From a virus, in IMG/VR virus record IMGVR_UViG_3300021378_001121, positions 1 to 20,043 of that record: a stretch of DNA of 20,043 nt; one strand, given 5' to 3'. The notes beneath the pieces are model-generated. The model saw only the letters and a program-made list of their open reading frames with translations. It had not been told where the DNA came from and ran no database searches. The position numbers and the translations under genes are program-made. Of the stretch, positions 5,005 to 12,565 are shown one piece after another (positions within the stretch are counted from its first letter, which is position 1; each line of letters begins with the position of its first letter).

Positions 5005-7482
5005 ATGACAAAATTTTATTCCTCTGCTATCCGTATGGGTAAGCACATTCTATATCGCGGTTACGAGAACGGCCAGCAGGTCAAGAAACGTATTCCATTC
5101 CAACCTAAACTATATGTCACCAGTCAGAAAGAATCTGAGTGGAAGACTCTGGACGGTCTCCCCGTCACTGAGTGTGTCTTGGACTCTATGTCCGATGCGA
5201 CTGACTTTCTCAAGAAGTATGCTGATGTGCATAACTTTAAAGTATATGGCAACAACAATTACGTTGCTCAGTATATCGGCGAACAATTTCCGAATAAAAT
5301 AAACTTTGACCGTGACCTAATCCGGACTGCGAATATTGATATCGAGGTTTACAGTAAGGACGGTTTCCCTGAGCCGGGCAAGGCTGCATATCCAGTCACC
5401 TCTATTGCAATGCGCAAGAATGATGGTACCTACTGGGTGTGGGCATGTGGAGACTATGTCGCCACTCGTGAAGAAGTCCTCTATATCAAATGCGACCACG
5501 AGATGGATCTTCTCCGCAAGTTTATTGAGCACTGGTCTCACTATGCCCCTGACATTCTGACAGGTTGGAACAGTAGGTTCTTCGATATTCCATATATTGT
5601 TAACCGTTGTTTCAAACTCTTCGGGGATGACACGTTATTGAAACGGTTATCTCCTTGGGGTGCGGTGCGTGAACGTACTGTCACTATCCAAGGTCGTCCC
5701 AATCAAGAATACGTGATTGAGGGTGTAGAACATCTTGATTACATCGAAATCTTCAAAAAGTTTACTCTCAACACTCTGGGTCAACAAGAATCCTATCGTC
5801 TAGACCATATCGCCCACGTTGTCTTGGGTGAACGTAAGTTGTCCTATGAGGAGCACGGAAACCTCCACGCTCTTTATGAAAACGACTTCCAAAAGTTCAT
5901 CGACTATAACATCAAAGACGTGGAGTTGGTTCACAAGATCGATGAGAAGCTCGACTTGATTACTCTGGTACTCACCATGGCGTATCGTGGTGGTGTTAAC
6001 TATGGTGACACTCTTGGTACTACTAATATCTGGGACAGCATCATTTACCGTATGCTGAATAAGATGAAGGTCGTTGTCCCTTCCAAATCTGAGAAACCTA
6101 AGACCTCATATCCAGGCGGTTACGTTAAGGAACCTCAAGTTGGGTCACACGACTGGGTCACCTCTTTCGACTTGAACTCCCTGTATCCAAACATCATTGT
6201 GCAATACAATATGTCCCCTGAGACTGTGCGCGATGGGATTACTACTGGTGTTAGCGTCGATAAGTTTCTTGATGGAACGTACAAGGTCTCTGAGTCTAAC
6301 TTCTCTATAGCGCCAACTGGAGTCGCTTTCTCGCATGATAGAGAGGGTGTTATTCCTACGGTGATTAAACAGTACTACACGGAACGTCGTGTTATTAAGA
6401 TCGAGATGTTGAAACTCCAACAGGAATATCAGGAGAATCCGACTAATGCTTTGGCATATAGGATATCATCTCTTGACAACCAACAGATGGCCATTAAGAT
6501 TCTTATGAATTCACTTTATGGGGCCCTCGGGAATCGCTATTTCAGATATTTTGATCAGCGGGTTGCAGAGTCAATTACTCTTGCTGGTCAACTCGCAATC
6601 AAATGGGCAGAACGGGCTGTTAATAATGAAATGCAAAAACTACTTAAAACAGATGAAGACTACGTTGTGGCAATTGACACCGATTCTCTTTACATTCGTA
6701 TGTCTTCCCTTGTTGATAGGTTTGCTCCTAAAGACCCTGTTAAATTCTTAGACAAGATATGCTCCGAACACTTCGAGAAAGTTTTGGAAACATCTTACGC
6801 AGATATGGCAGTTGTCACTGGTGCGTATGAGAATCGCATGGAGATGGGTCGTGAGGTAATCGCAGACCGTGGTATCTGGATGGCGAAGAAACGATATATC
6901 CTGAACGTGCATAATAACGAGGGTGTCCAGTACGCAGAACCTAAACTCAAGATGATGGGTATCGAGGCAATCAAGTCATCGACTCCTTCGGTTGTTCGTG
7001 ACAAGATGAAAGAAATCTTCCGTGTTATCGTGGAAGGCACCGAGGAAACCACCCAGAGATTTATCCGTGAGTTCAAGACTCTGTTTAATACATTGCCTCC
7101 CGAAGATGTTTCGTGGCCCCGTGGTATCTCTAATCTAGATAAGTGGAAAGACCGAGAGACTGTATACAAGAAGGGTACTCCTATACACGTGCGTGGTGCG
7201 TTATGTTACAACAATCTTATCGCGGAGAATAATCTCGGCAATAGACATGAACTGGTTAAATCTGGTGAGAAGGTAAAGTTCGTCTATCTAAAAGTGCCGA
7301 ATCGTCTGGGTGAAAACGTTGTGGCATATCCCCAACATCTCCCCGAAGAACTGGGACTGGGTAAGTATATCGATTACGACTTAATGTTCAGTAAGACTTT
7401 CATTGACCCTCTCGAACCAATTCTTGATGCAGTCGGTTGGTCTTCTGAACCTCGTGCCACATTGGAAGACTTCTTCGGTTGA
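5005..7482 (+). CDS. 43: B-family DNA polymerase, T4 gp43-like
   Basis: An 825-residue replicative polymerase with 3'-5' exonuclease. The start is ATG 5005, because upstream in-frame codons lie within the promoter and the N-terminus K-F-Y-S resembles K-E-F-Y at the start of T4 gp43. Exo I D-I-E is at 112-114, followed by exo [12 protein letters not shown] and exo III Y-N-I-K-D. Polymerase motif A is D-L-N-S-L-Y-P-N-I starting at Asp389. Motif B is K498-x3-N-S-L-Y-G (502-506). Motif C is D558-T-D560. All expected catalytic acids are present. It is somewhat shorter than T4 gp43 (about 900 residues). The final residues L-E-D-F-F-G look like a sliding-clamp-binding tail and recur at the end of the next protein. 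The stop TGA lies inside the TTGACA box of the next promoter. Confidence 0.97.
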   Translation: MTKFYSSAIRMGKHILYRGYENGQQVKKRIPFQPKLYVTSQKESEWKTLDGLPVTECVLDSMSDATDFLKKYADVHNFKVYGNNNYVAQYIGEQFPNKINFDRDLIRTANIDIEVYSKDGFPEPGKAAYPVTSIAMRKNDGTYWVWACGDYVATREEVLYIKCDHEMDLLRKFIEHWSHYAPDILTGWNSRFFDIPYIVNRCFKLFGDDTLLKRLSPWGAVRERTVTIQGRPNQEYVIEGVEHLDYIEIFKKFTLNTLGQQESYRLDHIAHVVLGERKLSYEEHGNLHALYENDFQKFIDYNIKDVELVHKIDEKLDLITLVLTMAYRGGVNYGDTLGTTNIWDSIIYRMLNKMKVVVPSKSEKPKTSYPGGYVKEPQVGSHDWVTSFDLNSLYPNIIVQYNMSPETVRDGITTGVSVDKFLDGTYKVSESNFSIAPTGVAFSHDREGVIPTVIKQYYTERRVIKIEMLKLQQEYQENPTNALAYRISSLDNQQMAIKILMNSLYGALGNRYFRYFDQRVAESITLAGQLAIKWAERAVNNEMQKLLKTDEDYVVAIDTDSLYIRMSSLVDRFAPKDPVKFLDKICSEHFEKVLETSYADMAVVTGAYENRMEMGREVIADRGIWMAKKRYILNVHNNEGVQYAEPKLKMMGIEAIKSSTPSVVRDKMKEIFRVIVEGTEETTQRFIREFKTLFNTLPPEDVSWPRGISNLDKWKDRETVYKKGTPIHVRGALCYNNLIAENNLGNRHELVKSGEKVKFVYLKVPNRLGENVVAYPQHLPEELGLGKYIDYDLMFSKTFIDPLEPILDAVGWSSEPRATLEDFFG

Positions 7483-7507
7483 CACCATTCATCTACTGTG
7501 ATATAAT
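7479..7507 (+). promoter_or_regulatory. Consensus sigma70 promoter, leaderless, for the Mom-like gene
   Basis: TTGACA at 7479-7484 contains the polymerase stop codon (7480-7482). After 17 bases, TATAAT is at 7502-7507. The predicted +1 is 7514, exactly the A of the next ATG. Confidence 0.9.
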
Positions 7508-7513
7508 ATAATT

Positions 7514-8323
7514 ATGAAACTTGATTTGACATGCAAGGGTGTTAGGAAGGATATTGCAATTGACTTTATCCAGAGACATCACTATTCACCTGTTCTTCCT
7601 AGACTCACCAAACACTACTTGGGATTTTATCTTGAGGGAGAATTACGCGGGGTGTTGACTCTTGGTTGGGGCACTCAGCCTAAAGGTACTATCAATAAGA
7701 TGTTCGATGGACTAGAGTCTCAACACTATTTTGAGATTGGTAAGATGTGCATGGACGATGACATGCCCAAGAACTCAGAGTCTCAGATGATGTCCCTCAC
7801 CGTGAAATGGATGAAAGAGAACACTGACTGTCTGTTTCTGTATACTATGGCAGACGGTATCATGGGCAAGTGTGGATATGTTTATCAGGCCTCTAACTTC
7901 TACTTTGGTGAGAAGTATCTGACCGATGTCTACCTGATGGAGAACGGTGAGAAACTACATCCTAGGTCAACCAAAGAACTCTGCAAAGAAAATGCCAAGC
8001 AATTGGGTAAAGAGAAGGTGTTCTGGTTAACCTCTGACTTCATGGTGCAGAAAGGCATATCGAGAATCAAGGGATATATGTTTCGGTACATCTATCCTCT
8101 TAATAAGAAGGCAAAGAAACTCCTAAAGAAGTCCCCTATGGATTGGAGACAGAACGAGTATCCCAAGGACGATTCTCTAGAATGGTTTGATGCAACCGTA
8201 GCTCCTAAAAAGAAAATGACTGAACAACCTAAATTTGTGTTGGAGTTAGACAATATAAAATATAATAGCAAGAACGTTAACACCACAGCATCGAAGAATT
8301 CCCTAGAAGAGTTCTTCGGTTGA
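7514..8323 (+). CDS. Mom-like DNA adenine-modification protein (GNAT fold) with clamp-binding-like tail
   Basis: A 269-residue protein. The first 140 residues resemble phage Mu Mom and its relatives, GNAT-fold proteins that convert adenine in DNA to an N6-carbamoylmethyl-type base. Visible features are H-H-Y-S-P near 22-26, a strand with G-V-L-T-L-G at 46-51, E-I-G-K-M at 74-78 leading to M-P-K-N-S-E-S at 84-90, and A-D-G-x-x-G-x-x-G-Y-V-Y-Q-A-S-N-F-Y at 113-130. The last matches the 'D-x-x-x-G-x-x-Y-Q-A-x-N' segment of Mom. The C-terminal part after about 200 is Lys-rich and looks flexible, ending in S-L-E-E-F-F-G, nearly the same tail as the DNA polymerase just upstream. That suggests recruitment to the sliding clamp and modification at the replication fork. 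There is no ribosome binding site; the mRNA is predicted to be leaderless. The family call is good; the exact chemistry is inferred. Confidence 0.75.
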   Translation: MKLDLTCKGVRKDIAIDFIQRHHYSPVLPRLTKHYLGFYLEGELRGVLTLGWGTQPKGTINKMFDGLESQHYFEIGKMCMDDDMPKNSESQMMSLTVKWMKENTDCLFLYTMADGIMGKCGYVYQASNFYFGEKYLTDVYLMENGEKLHPRSTKELCKENAKQLGKEKVFWLTSDFMVQKGISRIKGYMFRYIYPLNKKAKKLLKKSPMDWRQNEYPKDDSLEWFDATVAPKKKMTEQPKFVLELDNIKYNSKNVNTTASKNSLEEFFG

Positions 8324-8348
8324 CAGGTACACTATATTATGGTATAAT
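8320..8348 (+). promoter_or_regulatory. Consensus sigma70 promoter, leaderless, for the primase-like gene
   Basis: TTGACA at 8320-8325 contains the stop codon of the Mom-like gene (8321-8323). After 17 bases, TATAAT is at 8343-8348. The predicted +1 is 8355, the A of the next ATG. Confidence 0.9.
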
Positions 8349-8354
8349 GCCTAC

Positions 8355-9296
8355 ATGAATTACGAATTAACTATATTTAAAAACCAGTTCGATAACAAGA
8401 CCCATCGTCATATGGTTCTTGATGATTGGGATAAGTTCGTAAATGTCCTGAAGAACATGTATAAAGAGAAAGGTGAGAAAGGTGGAAATAATTCTAGTCC
8501 TCTTGTTAGTCCTGCTGTTTTCGAAGTGGATACGACGCGCAGTAATAAATCTACTCGTTATTGGGGTGGGTGGTGTTGCGTTGACGTTGACGATCATGGT
8601 TTCTCTAGTGATGTACGAGTCCTTAACGAAGAGTTGCACAAACTCTTTGGGCAGTACGACTACGTTGTGTACAACACTGCATCAAGTAGAGACGACCATC
8701 TCAAGTTTAGAATCGTATTTCGACTAGACGAATATATCGATAACGAACGAATCAAAGCCTTCTGGTATGCACTCAACACCGAACTAGGGGAACTGGGTGA
8801 CCCCCAGACCAAAGACCTTGCACGAATGTATTACGTCCCTGCTCAGTATCCGGATGCGACATCCTTCTTCATTACTAATCAAGGCAACCCACTCAATACA
8901 TCTGAGTTGATTGCCAAACATCCATACCACGAGAAGACGGGCAATACCTTCCTAGACAGACTCCCTATCGAGATGCAGCAGGCTGTAATTCAACATCGTA
9001 AGGACGGTCTAAATAATACCGACTTCAGATGGTCGTCTTATCGTGACTGCCCATTCTGGCCGAAACGTCTTGCGGTTGAGTACCAAACCATCAGTGAAAC
9101 CGGTTGGTATTCTAAGATGTATAAGATAATGCTTGCGGTTGCAGGCAATGCTTACGCCAAAGGGTATCCTATAACTTCAACTCAGATTGCAGATCTGTGT
9201 CGTGAGTTTGATGGGGAAACTGGTAATTGGTATGAAAACAGACCCTTGACTGTAGAAGCAGACAGGGCATTGGAATATATTTACAGGAATAGTTAA
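8355..9296 (+). CDS. Archaeo-eukaryotic primase (AEP)-like protein
   Basis: A 313-residue protein. Residues 60-130 carry the AEP/prim-pol pattern: C-V-D-V-D-D at 75-80 as the metal-binding D-x-D, then Y-N-T-A-S-S at 106-111, then H-L-K-F-R-I-V-F-R-L at 115-124. These correspond to 'D-x-D ... (S/T)-x-(S/T) ... H-x-x-x-R-(V/I)' of this superfamily. The rest of the protein (about 190-313) is helical and Trp-rich, without a helicase domain. The enzyme would make primers for the nearby polymerase. T4 itself uses a TOPRIM primase (gp61), so an AEP here would be a replacement or an addition; no gp61 homologue is in this window. It has its own consensus promoter and no ribosome binding site. The sugar epimerase gene begins at the base after its stop. 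Confidence 0.6.
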   Translation: MNYELTIFKNQFDNKTHRHMVLDDWDKFVNVLKNMYKEKGEKGGNNSSPLVSPAVFEVDTTRSNKSTRYWGGWCCVDVDDHGFSSDVRVLNEELHKLFGQYDYVVYNTASSRDDHLKFRIVFRLDEYIDNERIKAFWYALNTELGELGDPQTKDLARMYYVPAQYPDATSFFITNQGNPLNTSELIAKHPYHEKTGNTFLDRLPIEMQQAVIQHRKDGLNNTDFRWSSYRDCPFWPKRLAVEYQTISETGWYSKMYKIMLAVAGNAYAKGYPITSTQIADLCREFDGETGNWYENRPLTVEADRALEYIYRNS

Positions 9297-10238
9297 ATGA
9301 ATAAAGTATTAGTAACAGGTGCCGCAGGGTTTATTGGGTCACAATTATCTCATCGTTTGATGGAACGTGGACTCACTGTAAAGGGTATCGATAATTTTAA
9401 TGACCATCTTTACAACCATAAGTTAAAAGCAGATCGTATGAACCACTTTGATATTGATATCTGGGGATGTGATTTGCGAGACGAAATAAAAACAGAAGCG
9501 TTATTGCGCGAATTTAAACCAGATACTATTGTTCACCTCGCTGCAATGGCGGGTGTGCGCGACTCTCTGGGTAAAGAAAAGAGTTACCACCAGAACAATA
9601 TCGACGCTACCCAGAACTTGATTGATATATGTAAGAAATACTTACCAGAGACTCGTATCGTTTATGCATCAACGTCTTGTGTTTATGCGGGGTCTACTGT
9701 TCCTTGGGTAGAAGGTAAGGAACATGGTAAACAGTTAAACGCTTACGGTTACACCAAGTGGGCAAACGAATGTCAGTTCCAATCTTCTGGTCTTGATACA
9801 GTAGGTCTTCGATTCTTCACAGTATATGGCCCTTGGGGTCGTCCGGATATGGCACTGTTCGATTTCACCAAAAACATCCTCGCGGGAGAAGAGATTACCG
9901 TATACAACTACGGTGATATGAAACGGGACTTCACTTATGTTGACGACATTCTAGATGGTGTTGAAGTGGTCTTAGATAACACCGATATTGAATCTGGTGA
10001 AATCTTTAACATTGGTCGTGGTGAACAGGTCGCATTGATGGACTTTATCTCAGAGATTGAGAAGAATACGGGTAAGGAGGCTATTAAAAACCTCGCACCT
10101 AAACATCCGGCAGATACTCTGGAGACTTGGTCTAATACTGACAAGTTACAAGCACTTGGTTATGTCCCAAAGGTAAGTATCGCTGAAGGTGTTGAACGTT
10201 TCTATAAATGGTATAAAACTTATAATGGGATTAAGTAA
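9297..10238 (+). CDS. NAD-dependent nucleotide-sugar epimerase, UDP-glucuronate 4-epimerase-like
   Basis: A 313-residue extended short-chain dehydrogenase. The Rossmann motif T-G-A-A-G-F-I-G is at 7-14. H-L-A-A near residue 81 is followed by an S-T-S-C-V-Y active-site strand, and the catalytic Y150-x3-K154 is present. R-D-F-T-Y-V-D-D near 215 and N-I-G-R-G near 238 bind the nucleotide sugar. The family includes UDP-glucuronate and UDP-galactose 4-epimerases. Pairing with a UDP-glucose-type dehydrogenase immediately downstream suggests the UDP-glucuronate to UDP-galacturonate step. The start codon directly follows the previous stop, and the last base overlaps the next ATG, so the two sugar genes are translated together. 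The product could feed phage or host surface glycans, or the glycosyltransferase upstream. Confidence 0.9.
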   Translation: MNKVLVTGAAGFIGSQLSHRLMERGLTVKGIDNFNDHLYNHKLKADRMNHFDIDIWGCDLRDEIKTEALLREFKPDTIVHLAAMAGVRDSLGKEKSYHQNNIDATQNLIDICKKYLPETRIVYASTSCVYAGSTVPWVEGKEHGKQLNAYGYTKWANECQFQSSGLDTVGLRFFTVYGPWGRPDMALFDFTKNILAGEEITVYNYGDMKRDFTYVDDILDGVEVVLDNTDIESGEIFNIGRGEQVALMDFISEIEKNTGKEAIKNLAPKHPADTLETWSNTDKLQALGYVPKVSIAEGVERFYKWYKTYNGIK

Positions 10239-11221
10239 TGTCTAGAATAATGCCAGAGGGCATCCTCTCTCGATTCCGTATTGGAATCGTTGGTCATGGA
10301 TTTGTTGGTCAGGCGGTGGAGTATGCTTTTGCTCATCCGTTGGTAGACTTTAATTTCTATGACCCAAAGTATGACACTGACCTTGAGAGTCTAACGGAGT
10401 TACCAGCAGACCTTCATCCCAAGTGTATCTTTATATGTGCGCCAACACCATCTAATGACGATGGTTCGGTAGACTCGACTATTGTAGAGTCCTCGGTTAT
10501 TAGGTGTTTACACTATACAGACGCGCTGGTAGTGGTTAAGTCAACAATCACACCAGAATCAATTGACCGACTCTATTCTTCGATGAGCAGGGAGCAAGTA
10601 GACCGTTTCGTTTACAACCCTGAGTTCTTGACGGAGAAGAATGCAAAGGCGGATTTCGTAAATGCTAAGTTTCATGTCATTGGCGGTATGCCAGTTGCAA
10701 CAAGAGAACTTATCGACGTATACGAAATCTTCGGTGGGTGTCAGTCAGATGACTATAGAATCATGACTGCATATGAGGCTTCGTTTGTAAAGTATTCGAT
10801 AAACTCTTTTCTGTCTACCAAGATTACATTCTTCAACCAGTTATATGATTTGGTCAACCTATATGGTTGCAACTTCAACACCATCGTCCGTGCAGTGGGT
10901 GCAGATGAGCGTGTTGGTATGGGGCATACCCGTGTGCCGGGCTTTGATGGCAAACGTGGATTCGGTGGAGCGTGTCTACCTAAAGACACAAGGGCATTTT
11001 TAGACTTTTCCACACATGAGTTTGCAGACGGGACTACAACTAGTTTCGATTTATTAGAGAAAGTACTTGACATCAACAGTGCTTTTCGTGTACAATATGA
11101 CCTTGATGAACGTGAAAAAGTTAATAACATTACATTTGTAAATTTTGGAGGCAAAAATGTCAATAATGAACAAACTGAAGAAAAACTCGAAGATAAAGGA
11201 GACAGCGATACTATCGACTAG
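10238..11221 (+). CDS. UDP-glucose/GDP-mannose-type 6-dehydrogenase
   Basis: A 327-residue enzyme that oxidises a nucleotide sugar twice with NAD to the uronic acid. The N-terminal Rossmann motif G-x-G-F-V-G is near 19-24, preceded by a short extension, so an alternative start is the ATG at 10250. Other family motifs are A-P-T-P near 69, K-S-T-I near 101, N-P-E-F-L near 127, the E-A-S-F-V-K-Y helix near 185, and G-F-G-G-A-C-L-P-K-D with catalytic Cys246. It lacks much of the C-terminal UDP-binding domain of full bacterial enzymes (about 390-450 residues), so the substrate is unsure. Its last 65 bases overlap the start of uvsX in another frame, and the uvsX promoter lies within it. It partners with the preceding epimerase. 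Confidence 0.88.
   Translation: MSRIMPEGILSRFRIGIVGHGFVGQAVEYAFAHPLVDFNFYDPKYDTDLESLTELPADLHPKCIFICAPTPSNDDGSVDSTIVESSVIRCLHYTDALVVVKSTITPESIDRLYSSMSREQVDRFVYNPEFLTEKNAKADFVNAKFHVIGGMPVATRELIDVYEIFGGCQSDDYRIMTAYEASFVKYSINSFLSTKITFFNQLYDLVNLYGCNFNTIVRAVGADERVGMGHTRVPGFDGKRGFGGACLPKDTRAFLDFSTHEFADGTTTSFDLLEKVLDINSAFRVQYDLDEREKVNNITFVNFGGKNVNNEQTEEKLEDKGDSDTID
11067..11096 (+). promoter_or_regulatory. Sigma70-type promoter inside the dehydrogenase gene, for uvsX
   Basis: TTGACA at 11067-11072, 18-base spacer, TACAAT at 11091-11096. Predicted +1 is near 11103, about 54 bases before the uvsX start. One box is perfect and the other 5 of 6. Confidence 0.65.
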
Positions 11222-12203
11222 TAAATTCTTTACTGAAAAAGACATGGTACCAACCGACGTTCCGATGGTGAACGTTGCGTTATCCGGTGCAACAGATGGT
11301 GGTATCGCGCCTGGACTTACTGTCCTCGCAGGGCCATCAAAACATTTTAAAACTTCCTTCGCATTATTGATGGCGGGTGCATACCTAAACGCAAAACCAG
11401 ATGCGGTCATGTTATTCTATGATTCCGAGTTTGGTTCTCCACAATCATATTTTGAACAGTTTGGTATTGACACGAGTCGGGTACTGCATACGCCTATCAA
11501 ACACGTGGAAGACCTGAAGTTTGATTTGATATCTCAACTAGAAGAGTTGGAACGTGATGATGACGTTATCGTTGTTATTGACTCAATCGGTAACCTTGCG
11601 TCTAAGAAAGAACTTGACGATGCATTGTCTGAAAAAGGTGTTGCGGATATGTCACGTGCGAAAGCACTGAAGGGTCTGTTCCGTATGGCGACTCCATATC
11701 TTGCAATGAAGAACATCCCGATGTTAGCAATCAATCACACTTATAAAGAGATTGGTCTGTTTCCAAAAGATGTTGTAAGTGGTGGTACTGGTATCTATTA
11801 CTCTGCCGACAATATCTGGATTATCGGTCGTCGACAGAACAAGACTGGTACAGAAGTTACTGGTTATGATTTTGTAATTAACATTGAGAAATCTCGTTAT
11901 GTGAAAGAGAAGTCCAAGATTCCAATCTCTGTATCTTGGGATGGTGGTGTTGAGAAGAACTCTGGTCTGCTCGAAGTCGCATTGGCGGGTGGATATGTTA
12001 TCAAACCAAGTAATGGTTGGTACTCTCGTTGTCATGGTACTGAAGCCGAGGACAAGAAGTTCCGTACCAAGGACACTTTGTCCAATGAGTTCTGGGCACC
12101 TATTTTTGAAACAAGTGACTTTGCTACATTCCTACAGAAGACTTATCAGATAGGATATCAAAGCGAAATTAATCCTGAAGCTATCCTTGAGGAAGTGGTA
12201 TAA
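11157..12203 (+). CDS. uvsX: RecA-like recombinase UvsX
   Basis: A 348-residue strand-exchange protein for recombination-dependent replication and repair. ATG 11157 is chosen because GGAGG at 11147-11151 is 5 bases upstream. The N-terminus has the marine T4-like pattern K-x-K-E-T-A-I-L-S-x-S-K-F-F. Walker A is G-P-S-K-H-F-K-T (59-66), close to G-P-S-K-S-F-K-S of T4 UvsX. Walker B is V-I-V-V-I-D-S-I with Asp142. The DNA-binding loop regions follow near 160-200, with V-S-G-G-T-G-I-Y near 206-213. The start overlaps the preceding dehydrogenase by 65 bases, an unusually long overlap. The next gene begins in a TAATG overlap. The order uvsX, small gene, gp41 mirrors uvsX-40-41 of T4. Confidence 0.96.
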   Translation: MSIMNKLKKNSKIKETAILSTSKFFTEKDMVPTDVPMVNVALSGATDGGIAPGLTVLAGPSKHFKTSFALLMAGAYLNAKPDAVMLFYDSEFGSPQSYFEQFGIDTSRVLHTPIKHVEDLKFDLISQLEELERDDDVIVVIDSIGNLASKKELDDALSEKGVADMSRAKALKGLFRMATPYLAMKNIPMLAINHTYKEIGLFPKDVVSGGTGIYYSADNIWIIGRRQNKTGTEVTGYDFVINIEKSRYVKEKSKIPISVSWDGGVEKNSGLLEVALAGGYVIKPSNGWYSRCHGTEAEDKKFRTKDTLSNEFWAPIFETSDFATFLQKTYQIGYQSEINPEAILEEVV

Positions 12204-12565
12204 TGAAAGAACTAGATTTAGATAAACCGTCAGAGAACTTAGACTATAAATTAGTTCCTGTTATTGTGGAAGGTGTTGACGGGTGGAACGTTGATTTGTT
12301 ACGTGCCCCTTACAATGATGTTACAATCCGTTATAACAATGTTCGAATCAACGGTGAAGAAAACAATATAAGTTTTTCCTTCGATGTGGTTGACACAGAC
12401 GAACCAAGTGTGTATAATATAGACAATGTTGACCTACAAGAGTTTGCCAGTGAAGTATTAGGGGATATCTTGGAAGCAGCAATAGAAACTGGTTCAATAC
12501 ATAAGAAGGATTCAAATGACGGACATCAATCTACAGCAGACGATTCTACGGAATCTACTGACTAA
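12203..12565 (+). CDS. Acidic hypothetical protein at the gp40 position
   Basis: A 120-residue protein starting in a TAATG overlap with uvsX, with GAGGAAG at 12189-12195 as ribosome binding site. The composition is strongly acidic, and the last 25 residues are a Ser/Thr/Asp-rich disordered tail. The middle (about 15-75) alternates hydrophobic and polar residues as in beta strands, followed by an amphipathic helix around 78-97. I see no catalytic motif. Position and size match gene 40 of T4 (between uvsX and 41), but I see no clear sequence similarity, so the equivalence is positional only. Its 3' end overlaps the helicase gene by 50 bases and carries the helicase promoter. Confidence 0.75.
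   Translation: MKELDLDKPSENLDYKLVPVIVEGVDGWNVDLLRAPYNDVTIRYNNVRINGEENNISFSFDVVDTDEPSVYNIDNVDLQEFASEVLGDILEAAIETGSIHKKDSNDGHQSTADDSTESTD
12389..12417 (+). promoter_or_regulatory. Consensus sigma70 promoter inside the gp40-position gene, for the helicase
   Basis: TTGACA at 12389-12394, 17-base spacer, TATAAT at 12412-12417. Predicted +1 is near 12424, about 90 bases before the helicase start. Confidence 0.75.

Noticed and set aside
6473-6478. TTGACA inside the polymerase gene (also at 15831 in the SGNH-like gene)
   Set aside because: No -10-like hexamer occurs at 16-18 bases, so the hexamer alone is not a promoter.
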